DNA from: Omphiscola glabra
Taxonomy: Eukaryota; Mollusca; Gastropoda; Lymnaeidae
Direction: 5' to 3'
DNA length: 64,000 nt
Assembly (NCBI GenBank): GCA_964017045.1
Contig: OZ024802.1
Span: 6,804,413 to 6,868,412 of the forward strand
In this document: piece by piece, positions 1 through 13,500 of the stretch
Layout of the letters: the number at the start of each line of letters is the position of its first letter
How positions within the stretch are numbered: the stretch's first letter is position 1
Made by a program: the position numbers and the translations under genes
Notes under the pieces: model-generated
What the model was told of the DNA's origin: nothing
The model's input: the letters and a program-made list of their open reading frames with translations, nothing else
The model's database searches: none

Positions 1-1552
1 TATTATGCGCCGATACTATGCGTGCTCAATTGTTGAATTTTCACATAGGCATTAGTGGGCATACAGTAATGTATAATTGAAAATTTGATGAAAATTTAAA
101 AGTTGTGATTTATCTATTGGGGAAGGATGTAAAAATGTTATAATGTGTGCTCAGCTTAAGTATATCATGTGGATATAAAGTTAGTGTTAAGTAAGTAGCT
201 GATGATTTTTCCTTCTTTCTGGGTTTTGGTGGGAAATGAACTCCAATCCACCTATTTTATAACATAAATTTATTTAACATCTCTAACACTTTGTTTTTCA
301 AATAAATATTAAAATCTGCCCATGGTACTAATTGTAGTATTTGCAGAGGTGAAAACTTTTTTTTAAAAAGGGATATTCAGCCGGGGCGAATGTGCATGGC
401 AATTTCTGGTTCTTTCCTAGTACACGCTGATAATACTGAACAAAACCAACAAACTTTTTAAAAATTAGAAATGACTTATAAAAAGTGTGCCCATCCATTT
501 GTTGAATTAACATAAAGAAATTTTATTTTTGTATGGTAAAACATATTTTGGTGTCTTAATTATTCAGTTAGCTTTACTTTGGATAATCCCGTAAAGGTCA
601 CATTATTCCCATTAATTAAATGGTTTTTGCTCTACAATTGGTGGATGCACTTTTAAAGTCAAAGTTGGTGTTAGTAATAAATAAAAATAAAAATACATGC
701 TAAGCAATTGTTTAAAAGTTACCAAAGAAAAAAGTGCTTACAAGGGTTCTTAATTTAGAAATGAGATGAAATCATATCAAATATGTTTACAACATACAAC
801 TAAGAACTTTGAAGTTAAAAGTTTTATTAGGTTTATCTTGATTAGCCTTGAACAATCTCATTAAATTACTCTTTTTTGAATAAATCCCCGAAGATTCCCA
901 GAATAAAGATCAAACATAAAATAACACATACATAAACCATTGAGAGAAATGAAATAACTTAAAAGATTATGCGTGTAACAAAACAAAAACCACACAAAAA
1001 TAACCCCGTACTCCAACAACATGCTATAAATTTAAAAAAAATTAAAATTAATAAAAACTCCATCAAATGCAGTTTAACAACATGATGCAGGCAGGCAGCT
1101 AGTGACAACATCAATAAACTTCTGATGGAGAGGAGGCGTGGTCCAGCCACTTGTGGAGATATGTCAGAACAAGAAAAGGGCATCAGCTGATCAAATATCA
1201 TCTATAATACTAATATGGGCTTACTGTGGCCTCATTTAGCATGTATGAATCCATTAGTGTACAATTTCAATAACTTTGCAATAAAGAAATTACAACTGTA
1301 GATGTTCTTAATATCAAATAGCAGGAAAATCATTTAACATTTGCTGACATTAAACTGCTCTGCAATAATAAAATAATTTTAAAATAATCTGGTGTTCATT
1401 TTTTAAATAGAAAGTTTGCATGATAAAGGGGAAAAATATATTATGTGTTTCTCTAAGATAATAGATGATTTTTTTTCTCTATGAATATCTCCACAAATGA
1501 CTAGGACGATGAGAACCATCTCCTCCCCATCAGAGTTTAAGCCTGCACTTAC
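1..1552. other. Liprin-alpha intron 13, left edge
   Basis: AT-rich intronic sequence downstream of the last visible liprin exon. No further liprin exon is recognisable; the next expected coding segment must lie off the window. Open frames here are short and show no family match. Confidence 0.6.
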
Positions 1553-4500
1553 AGTATGGTACTTCTGTAAGGAATCTCTCGATTGATACGAGGAGCGTGG
1601 GTGGGTGGGGGTAGAGCGGCAGCTTGCAGGCGGAGATGCTGAACGCTCATAGCCCCGCCACCTCCCTTGTAAAGTATCCAAACTAGCGCTGCCTACCCTG
1701 ATTTCCAGCTCATCCGCTCGCTGCTCCGTGCTTTCTTTCTCTTCTTGTATCAACCTAGAAAGCAAAACCAAAATTTATAAGAATATCAGGAGAACCTGAG
1801 ACGAACCAATTTGACATATTTGAGTGTCATCTAAAAGTTTTCAAACAAAATAGTCTAACCAATCATGTTACTTTCAAAGTTACAGGGTTAAAGATGAAAA
1901 TTTTATAACAAAGTTGTCGACCTTTCGCTAAGAGAACATTAAAAAAAGATGAAAATGTTCAAAAGAGTTGGAACATACCGGATTTCATTGTTAATTGCAT
2001 CTAGTTGCTCTTGGAGCATAATGGCCAGCGTCTGTGCGCCCGTGTGGCCTGATGGTGACAGCAGATCAACCCCTCCAAACAATGACTCGCTGTCATCTGT
2101 GCCCTCTGTGTCGCTGGTGTCAAATGCATGTGCTACATTTGCCAACACATGTGCCTGTTGAAGCTTTTCCCATTCTTGTTCATTGAGTGTGTTCACCTGA
2201 AAAGAAAACCACAAGAAATTCTCAAAGGTTCAGCCTGGTAGCGTATCATAACAGAAATAGCTGAAAATCTGCATTAATCAACCTGTTGAATTCTCCAATT
2301 TAAGCTATGACAAAAGACCTGGTTAACCTGGAACTCCCAAGACAGTACAATATCATGTCAGAATAGTTCTTTACCCCTTTAAAATCATTCAGTATTGTAA
2401 AAGTAAAGAAGAATCATACATTATAATGTCTACAATATCTATTGGCCTTGCATGTCTAAAACAGGTCACTTACCAAAAGTCTTTGCCACTTTGATAGACA
2501 AAGATAGCGAGCCCCTTCCCCATAATTTTTTTTATAACTTCAAAATGAAGGTATACACTTCCACATATACCTGAATATAATTTTGCATCATGCTAGACTC
2601 AATCGTAATGCTTGAGAAAAGTTTGGTTCCCTTTACCTGACAGATCACGTCATATAATAATTAAAAAAGCATCTCAAAAACATACATTGTACACCACAAT
2701 TGTAAGAGTATCCGGGTCTGTGACAAGATTAACATAGCTTAAAAAATGTAAAAATGAACAGGTGAAGACCTAACCTAAACTCAAAGAAAAAATCTGAATT
2801 GGAATTATAGAGGTAAAAGGCCCACAGAAAATTAATGGTAATGGTATGAATTTAGTCATTTGCAGCAAGAACTGAAATCAAATTTTTTTGAGTGCCTATT
2901 CTTGTGCCAGAATGTCAGTATGATGAAATAGGCATTCTATACATTACAAAAACACTTAAATTATAGTAATGTGGGGGTATGGAATACATGTGGGGTATTT
3001 TTATGGAATTCATGTGGGGTATGGAATTCACTCAGTAAATTTGTTGCCTTCAACAAAATATACATCTTTAAATTATTTTTATGGGTGAAAATGACTCATT
3101 TTGAAATTCAAATGTAGCACATTGGGGCTCCAGTGAAAAATTACATGTCTATTTATGAATTATCAGGGTGTTCTGAAATAACATGGCTGCCATGACATGA
3201 GCTAACCTTTGAGGGGTCCTCATTGAGTGCTTGCTCTCTTCCTCTGTGATGGCGACGTGACACATTATCTTCAAATGCATAACCAGCTCTAGGTAATTAG
3301 ATTGAAAAAACTTTAATTATGCTACTAACTCAAAATAAGCTCTTTTGTTTATCATAATAAGTAATTTAATAGAAATCCTAACAATTTAATATCTATTAAA
3401 TTTAGTGATTTTTGTCAAAATTCGGAAAAGAGTGTCATAACTTTGTAAGTATCTATCTAGAGAACAATCCTGCTAGAAGAATACAGTAGTTTTACTTTGA
3501 CTGAAGCACCAGTTGGTCTATACATTAAAACTGAGTTTGAACTTCATTAACTGCACTAGCTAGCCCAGCATAAAAACCCTCCTAAATAAAGTCCTTATGC
3601 TGGGTGGTAGTTGTACACTTTTATGTTGGAAACACGATGAGCCCTGTCACTACCTCATTAGCTGTTCCATCTGCATGCGTAATGTCTCCACCTCTTTACG
3701 ATACCTCAACAGGTCATCATTGATGCGTTCCTGAAAGTTGGCAAAAAATTAATTATATCTGCAAAAAAAGAAACCGCAAAGTTTTCCCATGGAAATAACA
3801 CAAATGAGGACATCAGATGGAATAAATGTTCAAGCCTGATATGATTTGTGCTGATATATATTTTCCCTTATCTAAAACAGAATCTGTATAAATTGCCTCC
3901 AAAATTGCAACAATAAAGAAAGTAAAAGTCCCCCATCATTAAAGACGAACTGGTAATATAATAAAAATCTATACTATGTTGGGGGGACATTTAACCTCAG
4001 ACTAAACATTAAGCACTAACAAACCTTTTCTTGCTGAGTATCATCTAAGATTTTGGTGATCCTCTGCAGATCTGCTGTCAGCTGATTCTTGTCTTCTAAC
4101 GCAGACATCCTCTCTTTCAGATGCAGCTGCAATCGCTCATTAGACTCTGTAAGCAGTCGGTCAACAGTCGCAGACAAGCGAACGTTGTGTTCTTCTGTCA
4201 TCTTCTCCCGCTGCCGTGACTGAAAGCAAATGAAAATTGGATTCCTCAATTAGCACGCATTGAGTAAATCCCTATAGATGGGTATACAACGCCAATATCA
4301 AGACTGATTGTAGAAAACAACACTAAATTATCCACGTTAAAAAATCATGTTGTCATTAGAAAGGTTGAACATGTACGGCATCAAATGTTCAGAAATATAC
4401 CTCACGTCCAGTTATTCATTTAGTCACACTGTTATTCAGTCAGATCGTTTAGTAATAACATTACTAGCAGATGAGGCAGGCCTGTACCCTACTTGCCGGG

Positions 4501-7500
4501 GCCATTAAAGAGCAATAGCTCGGTCCCATACAGTGGTAATAATGGGGGAGACTGCAATCAGGTTAGCACAATAGGAAATTAGTAAAACACAGTAAGGTTA
4601 AACCTGATAAAAGGAATCCAACAAAACAACAAAAATCTTTGTAGCACAAATCTTTTGCTGCCCTCTTGGACACTACTTCTAAGCTAGGTGCTACATTTTA
4701 ATTTTTTTATACATTTTTTATTTTATTCGTTTTTCTGTTTTGTTCGCAGATGAAGGCTTCCTGCCGACACATTCGTTGTTTTGTTGCGTTCCTTTTATCA
4801 GGTTTAACCTTACTGTGTTTTACTAATCTCCCATACAGTGAATGTAATATTTCAGTAATGAGATTGCGGAGGGCATAAAGAGTTAATGTACTAGCCCGAC
4901 AGCTCGCTGACGCCATTTCCTAATGTAAATTTTCAGTGATGAAATTGCATAGGTCTAGAAAGACTCACTCTCAACAGTTCAGATTCCTTGTCATGCAAAG
5001 ACTGCTCCAAGTTCAGTATCCTCTCTGCTGTTGAGCCATGCTGTTCTTCAGCCTGAAAACAGAAAGCTTTCATTATTAGGAAACATTTCATCAAAACAAA
5101 ACAACAAATATTTGATTTTTTCTTCAAGAATTGACATCAATGTTTACAATAAATCTATTGACTAGCTCTGATGGCTCTTTCTGTTCCATGCATCTCATTT
5201 CTGGTCCTCTGTTTACTTTGATTATGATTAAATTAAATTACAAATATTTAGTTTCAAACTTGTTATTTATTAGGAAACGGTAATGAAGACCAAATAAACA
5301 GTTAAATATTGTCCACTACTGTCCATCTCCAAGTTCTCCCTACCTGGCTGAGGGCCTCCAATCTCTGCTGCAACTCTGCCTCGATGGAAGGCATGGCCTC
5401 TACTTTTTTCAGAGACTGAGCCAACTTCTGCTCCAGATGATCCACTTTTTCTTGCAGGCTTCTCATCTTCTCCTCTGCCTGCAATAAACAATCAAACCTG
5501 GTCAACATGACATTTTCATTAATGTAACAAAAATTATTTCAAGCCTGATTATTTCTGTTATTTTGTTTTATTTTCATATCAATGAGTGCAGCATTTGATA
5601 TTCAGTTTGTCTAGACAGGATCATGTTACGGAATGTAATCTACCAGGAATCTTCAATGGGCATATAGTGTGAATATCTTCATGATACATGATATTTCATT
5701 TGGAATATCTTGAAAAGGATATTAATCATTTATATTTGGCTAGCCAGAATTTTTTAACACCCAAGACAAATTTAAATTTAAAAAAAATCCAATTGTGTGG
5801 TAGTTTTGAATATTTTATTGGATACAAATCTTTCAATCTATCAAGGCATATTAGTTTACATCAATTCTAACATGAAAATAAATGTTTGACTTGTCATTTT
5901 GAAACTGCAATGCAGAACTTACACTGCGTAAACTAGCCTCCTTTGATTGAACTTCAGCCTCCAGCTTGTCGTTGAGGTCATGAACAGATGTTGATTCTCG
6001 CTGAGCATTGAGGTAGCGTTTCTCTAAAGTAGCTATTCTCTCTTCCTGATCCTCTTTCTGGGCCTGAGACTGAATTGTATACAATTTTTGTAGTGAAAAT
6101 TACATAAATGCCTGAAAAAGTACTCAGAGAAATGTAAAAATTTAATAAAAAGTATAAATGAGATATTAGCTTCATGGACTGTCAAATAGCAGACACTGCA
6201 TGGTGTCGGTTTCTATGACAAACCTTGTTGACAGGTATCATCTAAAAAAAGTAGCTTCAAATCATTGTTTTAATTACATGAACTTTCAACTATTATTTTA
6301 TTTTAAAATATCCTCCACTTACTAATTGAGAGAACAGATGAAAAACAAAATTAGGTAATGTATAATAAAAATTAATCTGTTTAGAATTGGATTTCTATAA
6401 TCAATATTTGGTTTGTTTAAAAAAAAATATGTTCAAGTTTTATTTTAGAAGTCCTAATATTATAAATGAACATCTTCTATTTCAAATGTTCGTCATTAAT
6501 CGTGCTTAAATTTATGTTATCTTATTCACTGCATATTAGCACAAAATGGACTGTGAGATAAAACAAGGTTGAGAAATGCAGCTTTACACAGTTGTTAAAA
6601 TACAAAAAATGTCTGATTGTTTTAATAAAAAATTCAACCCTCAATATATTAGATAAATCCTTCAAAATGATGACTAGGACAAGACCAAATGAATTAACAG
6701 GCTTAACTCTAGGCAAAATAAAAATGCATTTGGTCCCGCTAAAATATTGGGTTGCTATGAAGCCAGAGAATAAAAGCTAAACATCAATTCCAAACACAAC
6801 TAGATGGCAGCATTAAGTTTTTTCATGTTGACCTTTCAGAGTTAATTAAACTGCTGTGTTGCCATGCAAAGGACAAATAAAGGAGAAAATCAATGACCCT
6901 ATAAACTGGTTGCACCAATCTTTACACAAAATGATGTCTTTTGCTTAGAATCATTTGGCTTTTGTGACCTGTCAAATAAACACATTTTGTCAGCTCATCA
7001 TTCATTTACTTGTTAGTTTCAGACTAATTTTGTTACATTGGCTCATGGTTGTATTGCATCAAGAATAATTGACATAGATGTAACGATGAATATATTTATC
7101 AGAATCATGTTAAGAAAAAGCGCGATAGTCTAACTCAAGGACTACTATTCCAATGGATCATTTAACCGAAGCAGTCATAAATTCTTTCTTAAGACGTTAC
7201 CTCTCTGAGATCCCTCTGCAGCTTGTTGACGGCATCCTGAGCCTTGACCAGCTCCTTCTGAGTGGTAGTGTAGTTCTCATCCAGCTCAGTCAGCTTGTTG
7301 TTAAGCTCCAGGATCCTCGTCCTGGCTGACGTCAGCTCTGAGTTTTGTTTCTCAACTGTCTCTTGGAGGTCCATGACTCGACCCATCTCCGAGTCGGGTT
7401 CTATAGAACCATTAGACAACCTCTGCAATCATATAATTCATAATGATCAAGATTGTCTTCATTTGAGAGCCTCTCTCACAGCTTACATAGTAAATGTTTT

Positions 7501-10500
7501 CATTTATTTGTAATTTGAAAATGATGCATTTTTTAATATCATGCCTATTATCACACTGTTAAGTGTTCATTATTATTATTGTCATCATGTTAATTAAAAG
7601 CCAAAATGAAACAAGGAAATACCTAAATTGTAAATATTTCAAAACTTATTTCCATTCAAAGCAATTCTCACTGCAAATATCCTGAAGCCATGTGACCTCT
7701 TGCATTTCTTTAAGGAAAAAATAGGCTAATGTAAGAGTGAACAGTAGCAGGCAGCTTACCTTAGGAAGGCCTGATGTGGTTATGGAAGACTCGCGGGAGT
7801 CAGCATCTCCCTGACCCGTGGAGTCAGTGCGGTTAGACTTGATGTCCTCCGCGCTGCCGCTTGAATGGCGAGATTTAGTCGCCTGTTCTCGGAATGTGAA
7901 CAACTGGAACAATGAGGACAAAACTATTGCAGGAATGTGAACAACTGTAACAATGGGGACAAAACTATTGCAGGAATGTGAACAACTGTAACAATGAGGG
8001 CAAAACTATTGCAGGAATGTGAACAACTGTAACAATGAGGACAAAACTATTGCAGGAATGTGAACAACTGTAACAATGAGGACAAAACTATTGCAGGAAT
8101 GTGAACAACTGTAACAATGAGGGCAAAACTATTGCAGGAATGTGAACAACTGTAACAATGAGGGCAAAACTATTGCAGGAATGTAAAGTGAAGCGACCAG
8201 CAGAATGACATCAACATAAAGAATGATCTAGAAATCATCACCAAGTCTTTTTTTAAAAAACAAGGCAAAAAACCCAATTGCAATCTAACTAATGCAAACC
8301 CAAACAAAAAGTAGATCATCAAAGATGCATGACAAGTTTCTTGGCCTTCTATGCCCGCTAGCAGCACTGCAGACAATTGTATTATTACAACTTATCATGT
8401 AAAGACAAGCAAAATTAAAATATTGTGTCCAAACACTTCTAAGAAATAGCCTGTCGAAACTCAAGTTTAAAATCTTGCTCTTTGTCAGTGCTCAATTGTA
8501 ACTTATCGACCATAGATTTGTTCAACTCTGTACACAATTTGTTTGAAAGAAAACCACTGACAAAATACAATTTCTGGCCTGCTTTTTTTAAAAATTTAAA
8601 TAAAAAAAAGCACATACTTCTTGATTGGCACTAGCTAGGTCCTCTTCCAGCTGGGCTACTCGTTCTAAGGCAACGCGCAGTCGCTCCCGCACTTTCTCAT
8701 CAAGGGCCTTGTGGTGCTCAAACAGGGATTTCAGGGCCTTTAGGACCTCCACCTCACTTGACACACCAGCAGGGGATGAGGCTTGACGCTTGACCACGGT
8801 CATTCTGAGGGACCGTTCGTGGCGTGAAACTAGGCACTCTAGGTGTTCTAGTAGCAACTGTGATTTGAAAATTCAAATAAAACTAATGTTGGGATATTTC
8901 TTTAAAAAAACCTGGACAGTAAGTGTGCCATCTATCTGCAATTACCGTATGACTAATGAAACTGAGTTACATAAGATGAAAAAGTTTTGATATAATGAGA
9001 CTGTGGATTAATTGCAATTCTAAGAAGTGACTTAAAAAATGTCAGGAGCAAATGATCAAATCTGTAATTTATTATTTGAATCATAGATTAAGCAAAACTA
9101 GTGAGATAAAAACACTGACAATCAAATCTTACTCTGACAATATCAAGAAAAACAAAATATTTCTTTTCATTTTCATTATTGGTTCTTAAATTATACCCTG
9201 GTTATACACAATAATTAGGTAATGCACAATACTTAGATATTGGTTTACTTACCCTGGTATTGTTTCTCTCTGCCTTAAGTTCTGCTATCTCCTCCTCCCT
9301 CTCCAACAGCTGCTCTCTGACCTGGTTGAGTTCTTTGGTTACAGTAGCTAATTCCTGGAAAATACAAGTTAATCATCATAAGATCACAAGTAGTATAATC
9401 ATGATCTTGTCTTTGTTTAATCCTGTCTTGAGTTCAGTGGTAAGTTCCTGAGTTATAGAACCTACACAAGTGCATTATTTAAAATAAAAAGCTGACTAGT
9501 GCGCAGGTTAGGGACAAATACTGAGGTTTTTTTTAAATTACTGTACAAAATAGTTCAAATATAGCAGTTCAAATTTTATTTTTAGTACCCACTTGACCAC
9601 CAACTTTAAACTATAAGAAAAAGTGCAAAAATGTTCAAGTCACTGTTTGCGGACTGTTGAAACAGGATATCAAAAGATATTGCTTCCATGCTTAGCCTAA
9701 ATAGCCAACATTCAAGATGTTAGCCCAAGTTTATAGAGAAATAAAACTACAATTTCAATACATGGCATTATAGAAAACTATTGAAAAGCTTTTTATTGCA
9801 AAGGCTAAATTAAAAATAATGTCAGTAATTAGAAAAAAAAATTTAATATCTCTATTTTGGTTGTCTATCTGGCTGCTGTAACAGGATTTTGTTTTGTACA
9901 ATATTTCCTATATGAGGAAATCAAAAGCTAGATCATTTTTGTTGAACATGTGTACATTCAACTTAGCATGCATTTTTTGTGTGCCATGTTTATTACAGAT
10001 TCAGTTTAGCATGCAATTTTGTTGTAAAATGATTTGTATATCCAAATTTAGCATACATTTTTTGTGTGCCATGTTTATCACAGATTCAGTTTAGCATGCA
10101 ATTTTGTTGTAAAATGATTTGTATATCCAAATTTAGCATACATTTGTTGTGTGCCATGTTTATTACAGATTCAGTTTAGCATGCAATTTTGTTGTAAAAT
10201 GATTTGTATATCCAAATTTAGCATACATTTTTTGTGTGCCATGTTTATTACAGATTCAGTTTAGCATGCAATTTTGTTGTAAAATGATTTGTATATCCAA
10301 ATTTAGCATACATTTGTTGTGTGCCATGTTTATCACAGATTCAGTTTAGCATGCAATTTTGTTGTAAAATGATTTGTATATCCAAATTTAGCATACATTT
10401 TGTGTGTGCCATGTTTATCACAGATTCAGTTTAGCATGCAATTTTGTTGTAAAATGATTTGTATATCCAAATTTAGCATACATTTTTTGTGTGCCATGTT

Positions 10501-13500
10501 TATCACAGATTCAGTTTAGCATGCAATTTTGTTGTAAAATGATTTGTATATCCAAATTTAGCATACATTTTGTGTGTGCCATGTTTATCACAGATTCAGT
10601 TTAGCATGCAATTTTGTTGTAAAATGATTTGTATATCCAAATTTAGCATACATTTTGTGTGTGCCATGTTTATCACAGATTCAGTTTAGCATGCAATTTT
10701 GTTGTAAAATGATTTGTATATCCAAATTTAGCATACATTTTGTGTGTGCCATGTTTATCACAGATTCAGTTTAGCATGCAATTTTGTTGTAAAATGATTT
10801 GTATATCCAAATTTAGCATACATTTTGTGTGTGCCATGTTTATCACAGATTCAGTTTAGCATGCAATTTTGTTGTAAAATGATTTGTATATCCAAATTTA
10901 GCATACATTTTGTGTGTGCCATGTTTATCACAGATTCAGTTTAGCATGCAATTTTGTTGTAAAATGATTTGTATATCCAAATTTAGCATACATTTTGTGT
11001 GTGCCATGTTTATCACAGATTCAGTTTAGCATGCAATTTTGTTGTAAAATGATTTGTATATCCAAATTTAGCATACATTTTGTGTGTGCCATGTTTATCA
11101 CAGATTCAGTTTAGCATGCAATTTTGTTGTAAAATGATTTGTATATCCAAATTTAGCATACATTTTGTGTGTGCCATGTTTATCACAGATTCAGTTTAGC
11201 ATGCAATTTTGTTGTAAAATGATTTGTATATCCAAATTTAGCATACATTTTGTGTGTGCCATGTTTATCACAGATTCAGTTTAGCATGCAATTTTGTTGT
11301 AAAATGATTTGTATATCCAAATTTAGCATACATTTTGTGTGTGCCATGTTTATCACAGATTCAGTTTAGCATGCAATTTTGTTGTAAAATGATTTGTATA
11401 TCCAAATTTAGCATACATTTTGTGTGTGCCATGTTTATCACAGATTCAGTTTAGCATGCAATTTTGTTGTAAAATGATTTGTATATCCAAATTTAGCATA
11501 CATTTTTAAGTTAGACAAAGTTTAGAACATTAAATTAACCCATCATTTTTATTATTCATTTTTTTTTTTTTGGAACAAAGACCTGTCTTTTCTGACTTTT
11601 GTTTCCTTGTAGGATTTTATGTTCCTACATCTTACTGACTAAGCCAGACATTTGTCCTATCAAATATGCATGTAAGAAATTCAATGACGTGTGGACATAT
11701 ATCTTCAATCATCAAAGGCAACAATTATTATTTTTCTTGATATTTGAATACCAGGCAGAATGCCATTCAGTGTGTCAAGTGGCATGATGACAGTCCTACA
11801 CAGTCAAATAAAGAAAACCGCCAGGCAGGATCCCCTCCCTCGGCAGGATCCCCTCCCTCGGCAGGATCCCCTCCCTCGTAGTCTCATAAATGCGTAATGA
11901 ACATGGAAAAAAAGCCAAGGGGAGGAAACAATGAAGGAGCTTAACTAGGGATCAGTCTTGCCCTTTGATGTCACTTCCAGCATGTGGTGAGCAGGCATGA
12001 TTAATTACATAGACCTAGACATAAGGTGGGACAAAAACAATGATCTGGTTTTATTTATGGTAGAATGGATGGTCTAAAAGGGTCAGTGCCCAATCCTATT
12101 CTGTGGAGCTTTGCTAGTGCCCATCTTATGTCTTACTTACACTTACAACAGGGGTCCTCAAACTTGCAGACCTGTTTACCCACAAACACTTAAAATCATA
12201 AATATCATCACAAAATCGTTCAATAGTACTTAATAGTAAAAATAAATAAACATACTGTATATATGACGTATACACCTCAAAATCGTACATTGTACGCCAA
12301 AATCGTAAGAGTAAACAGGTCTGAACTTGTTCAAAGGTGCACCATTTTAATCAATGACAATGAGAGTATGTTCCATTATATGGACTGTGTACTCCTAGTA
12401 ACAAAACTAGTGATACATATTCCAAATATAATTTTCACATCACTTTTAATAGCTGCTGACATGCAGAGTTTATTTGTTACAATAATCTTCCAGTGTTTCT
12501 AGTCTATAATTTGACAAATTTGTCAATTTTGGAGTTGATGAAGTTATTTGAAAAGTACTGAGCGATCTAGGATTGATAAAAAAAACATGATTCTATTCAA
12601 AATGCTGGAATTTACTATGAGCCATAACTGTAATTGTACATTTAAATTTTATTTTTTTTAAATCTGCTTAAATTTTTCTATCACCAGCCAGTATGCAATA
12701 ATTTCAATTAATTGCCACCATGCTAAATTGGCATTTAAAAAGTCATTTAAAAAATCTCCCACGACCAGGCAATTAGCTCATCCCATGACCAGGCAATTAG
12801 CTTCTCCCAGAAAGTTGGCATTGGATTTCTGCTATTAGATGTCACCAAATCTGAGTTGAGAGTTAGATTAATGTTATTGCATGAGTATCCTCTATGCTAG
12901 CACAGTTGGTACTTTCAGGTAAACAATATTATGGAGCTGTCGTCATTCTTTAAAACCAATACTAAACTACATTTAGATGTAATTCTGTTAATCTACCCCT
13001 CCCCAACCACAACACACACACAATTCATTTCTCAGCAGTTTTTTTCCCCCAGTTTATGAAGATCTCATCAATAATACAACTTTACATTTCATCTTAGTGC
13101 CTAGATTTAGCTGGCCACATTTGGCTTCTCCTTGACTGTTTGCTCTGGCTCTTAAAGCTAGGAAATCTGGAGTGTGAACATAGCTCTAATGGTTCTCAAC
13201 CTGCTCCGGTCTATGATGGCTCCACGTGGGAACATACTTGATTATATCCAGATCAGTGGTTCTAAACTTGTTCCAAACCATAGAAAAACTTTATATTTTG
13301 GTTGCATTGTTCTGTCATACATATTCCCTTTGTAAAAATAACATTATTCACTCATGATTGGAAAATATGAAACTAAAAAGGGAGGGGGGGGATCACTGCA
13401 TAAGTAAACGTTTTCGCTGCCCAATTGATAAAACTAGGACCGCTGAATTAAGATGATGCTGATGAGCATACCATGAGCGGTGTACTCAGCTGGCTGAACA

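Noticed and set aside
959..1201. 80-codon minus frame considered as the next liprin exon
   Set aside because: Translation does not resemble liprin after the segment ending [10 protein letters not shown], and no consensus splice pair frames it.
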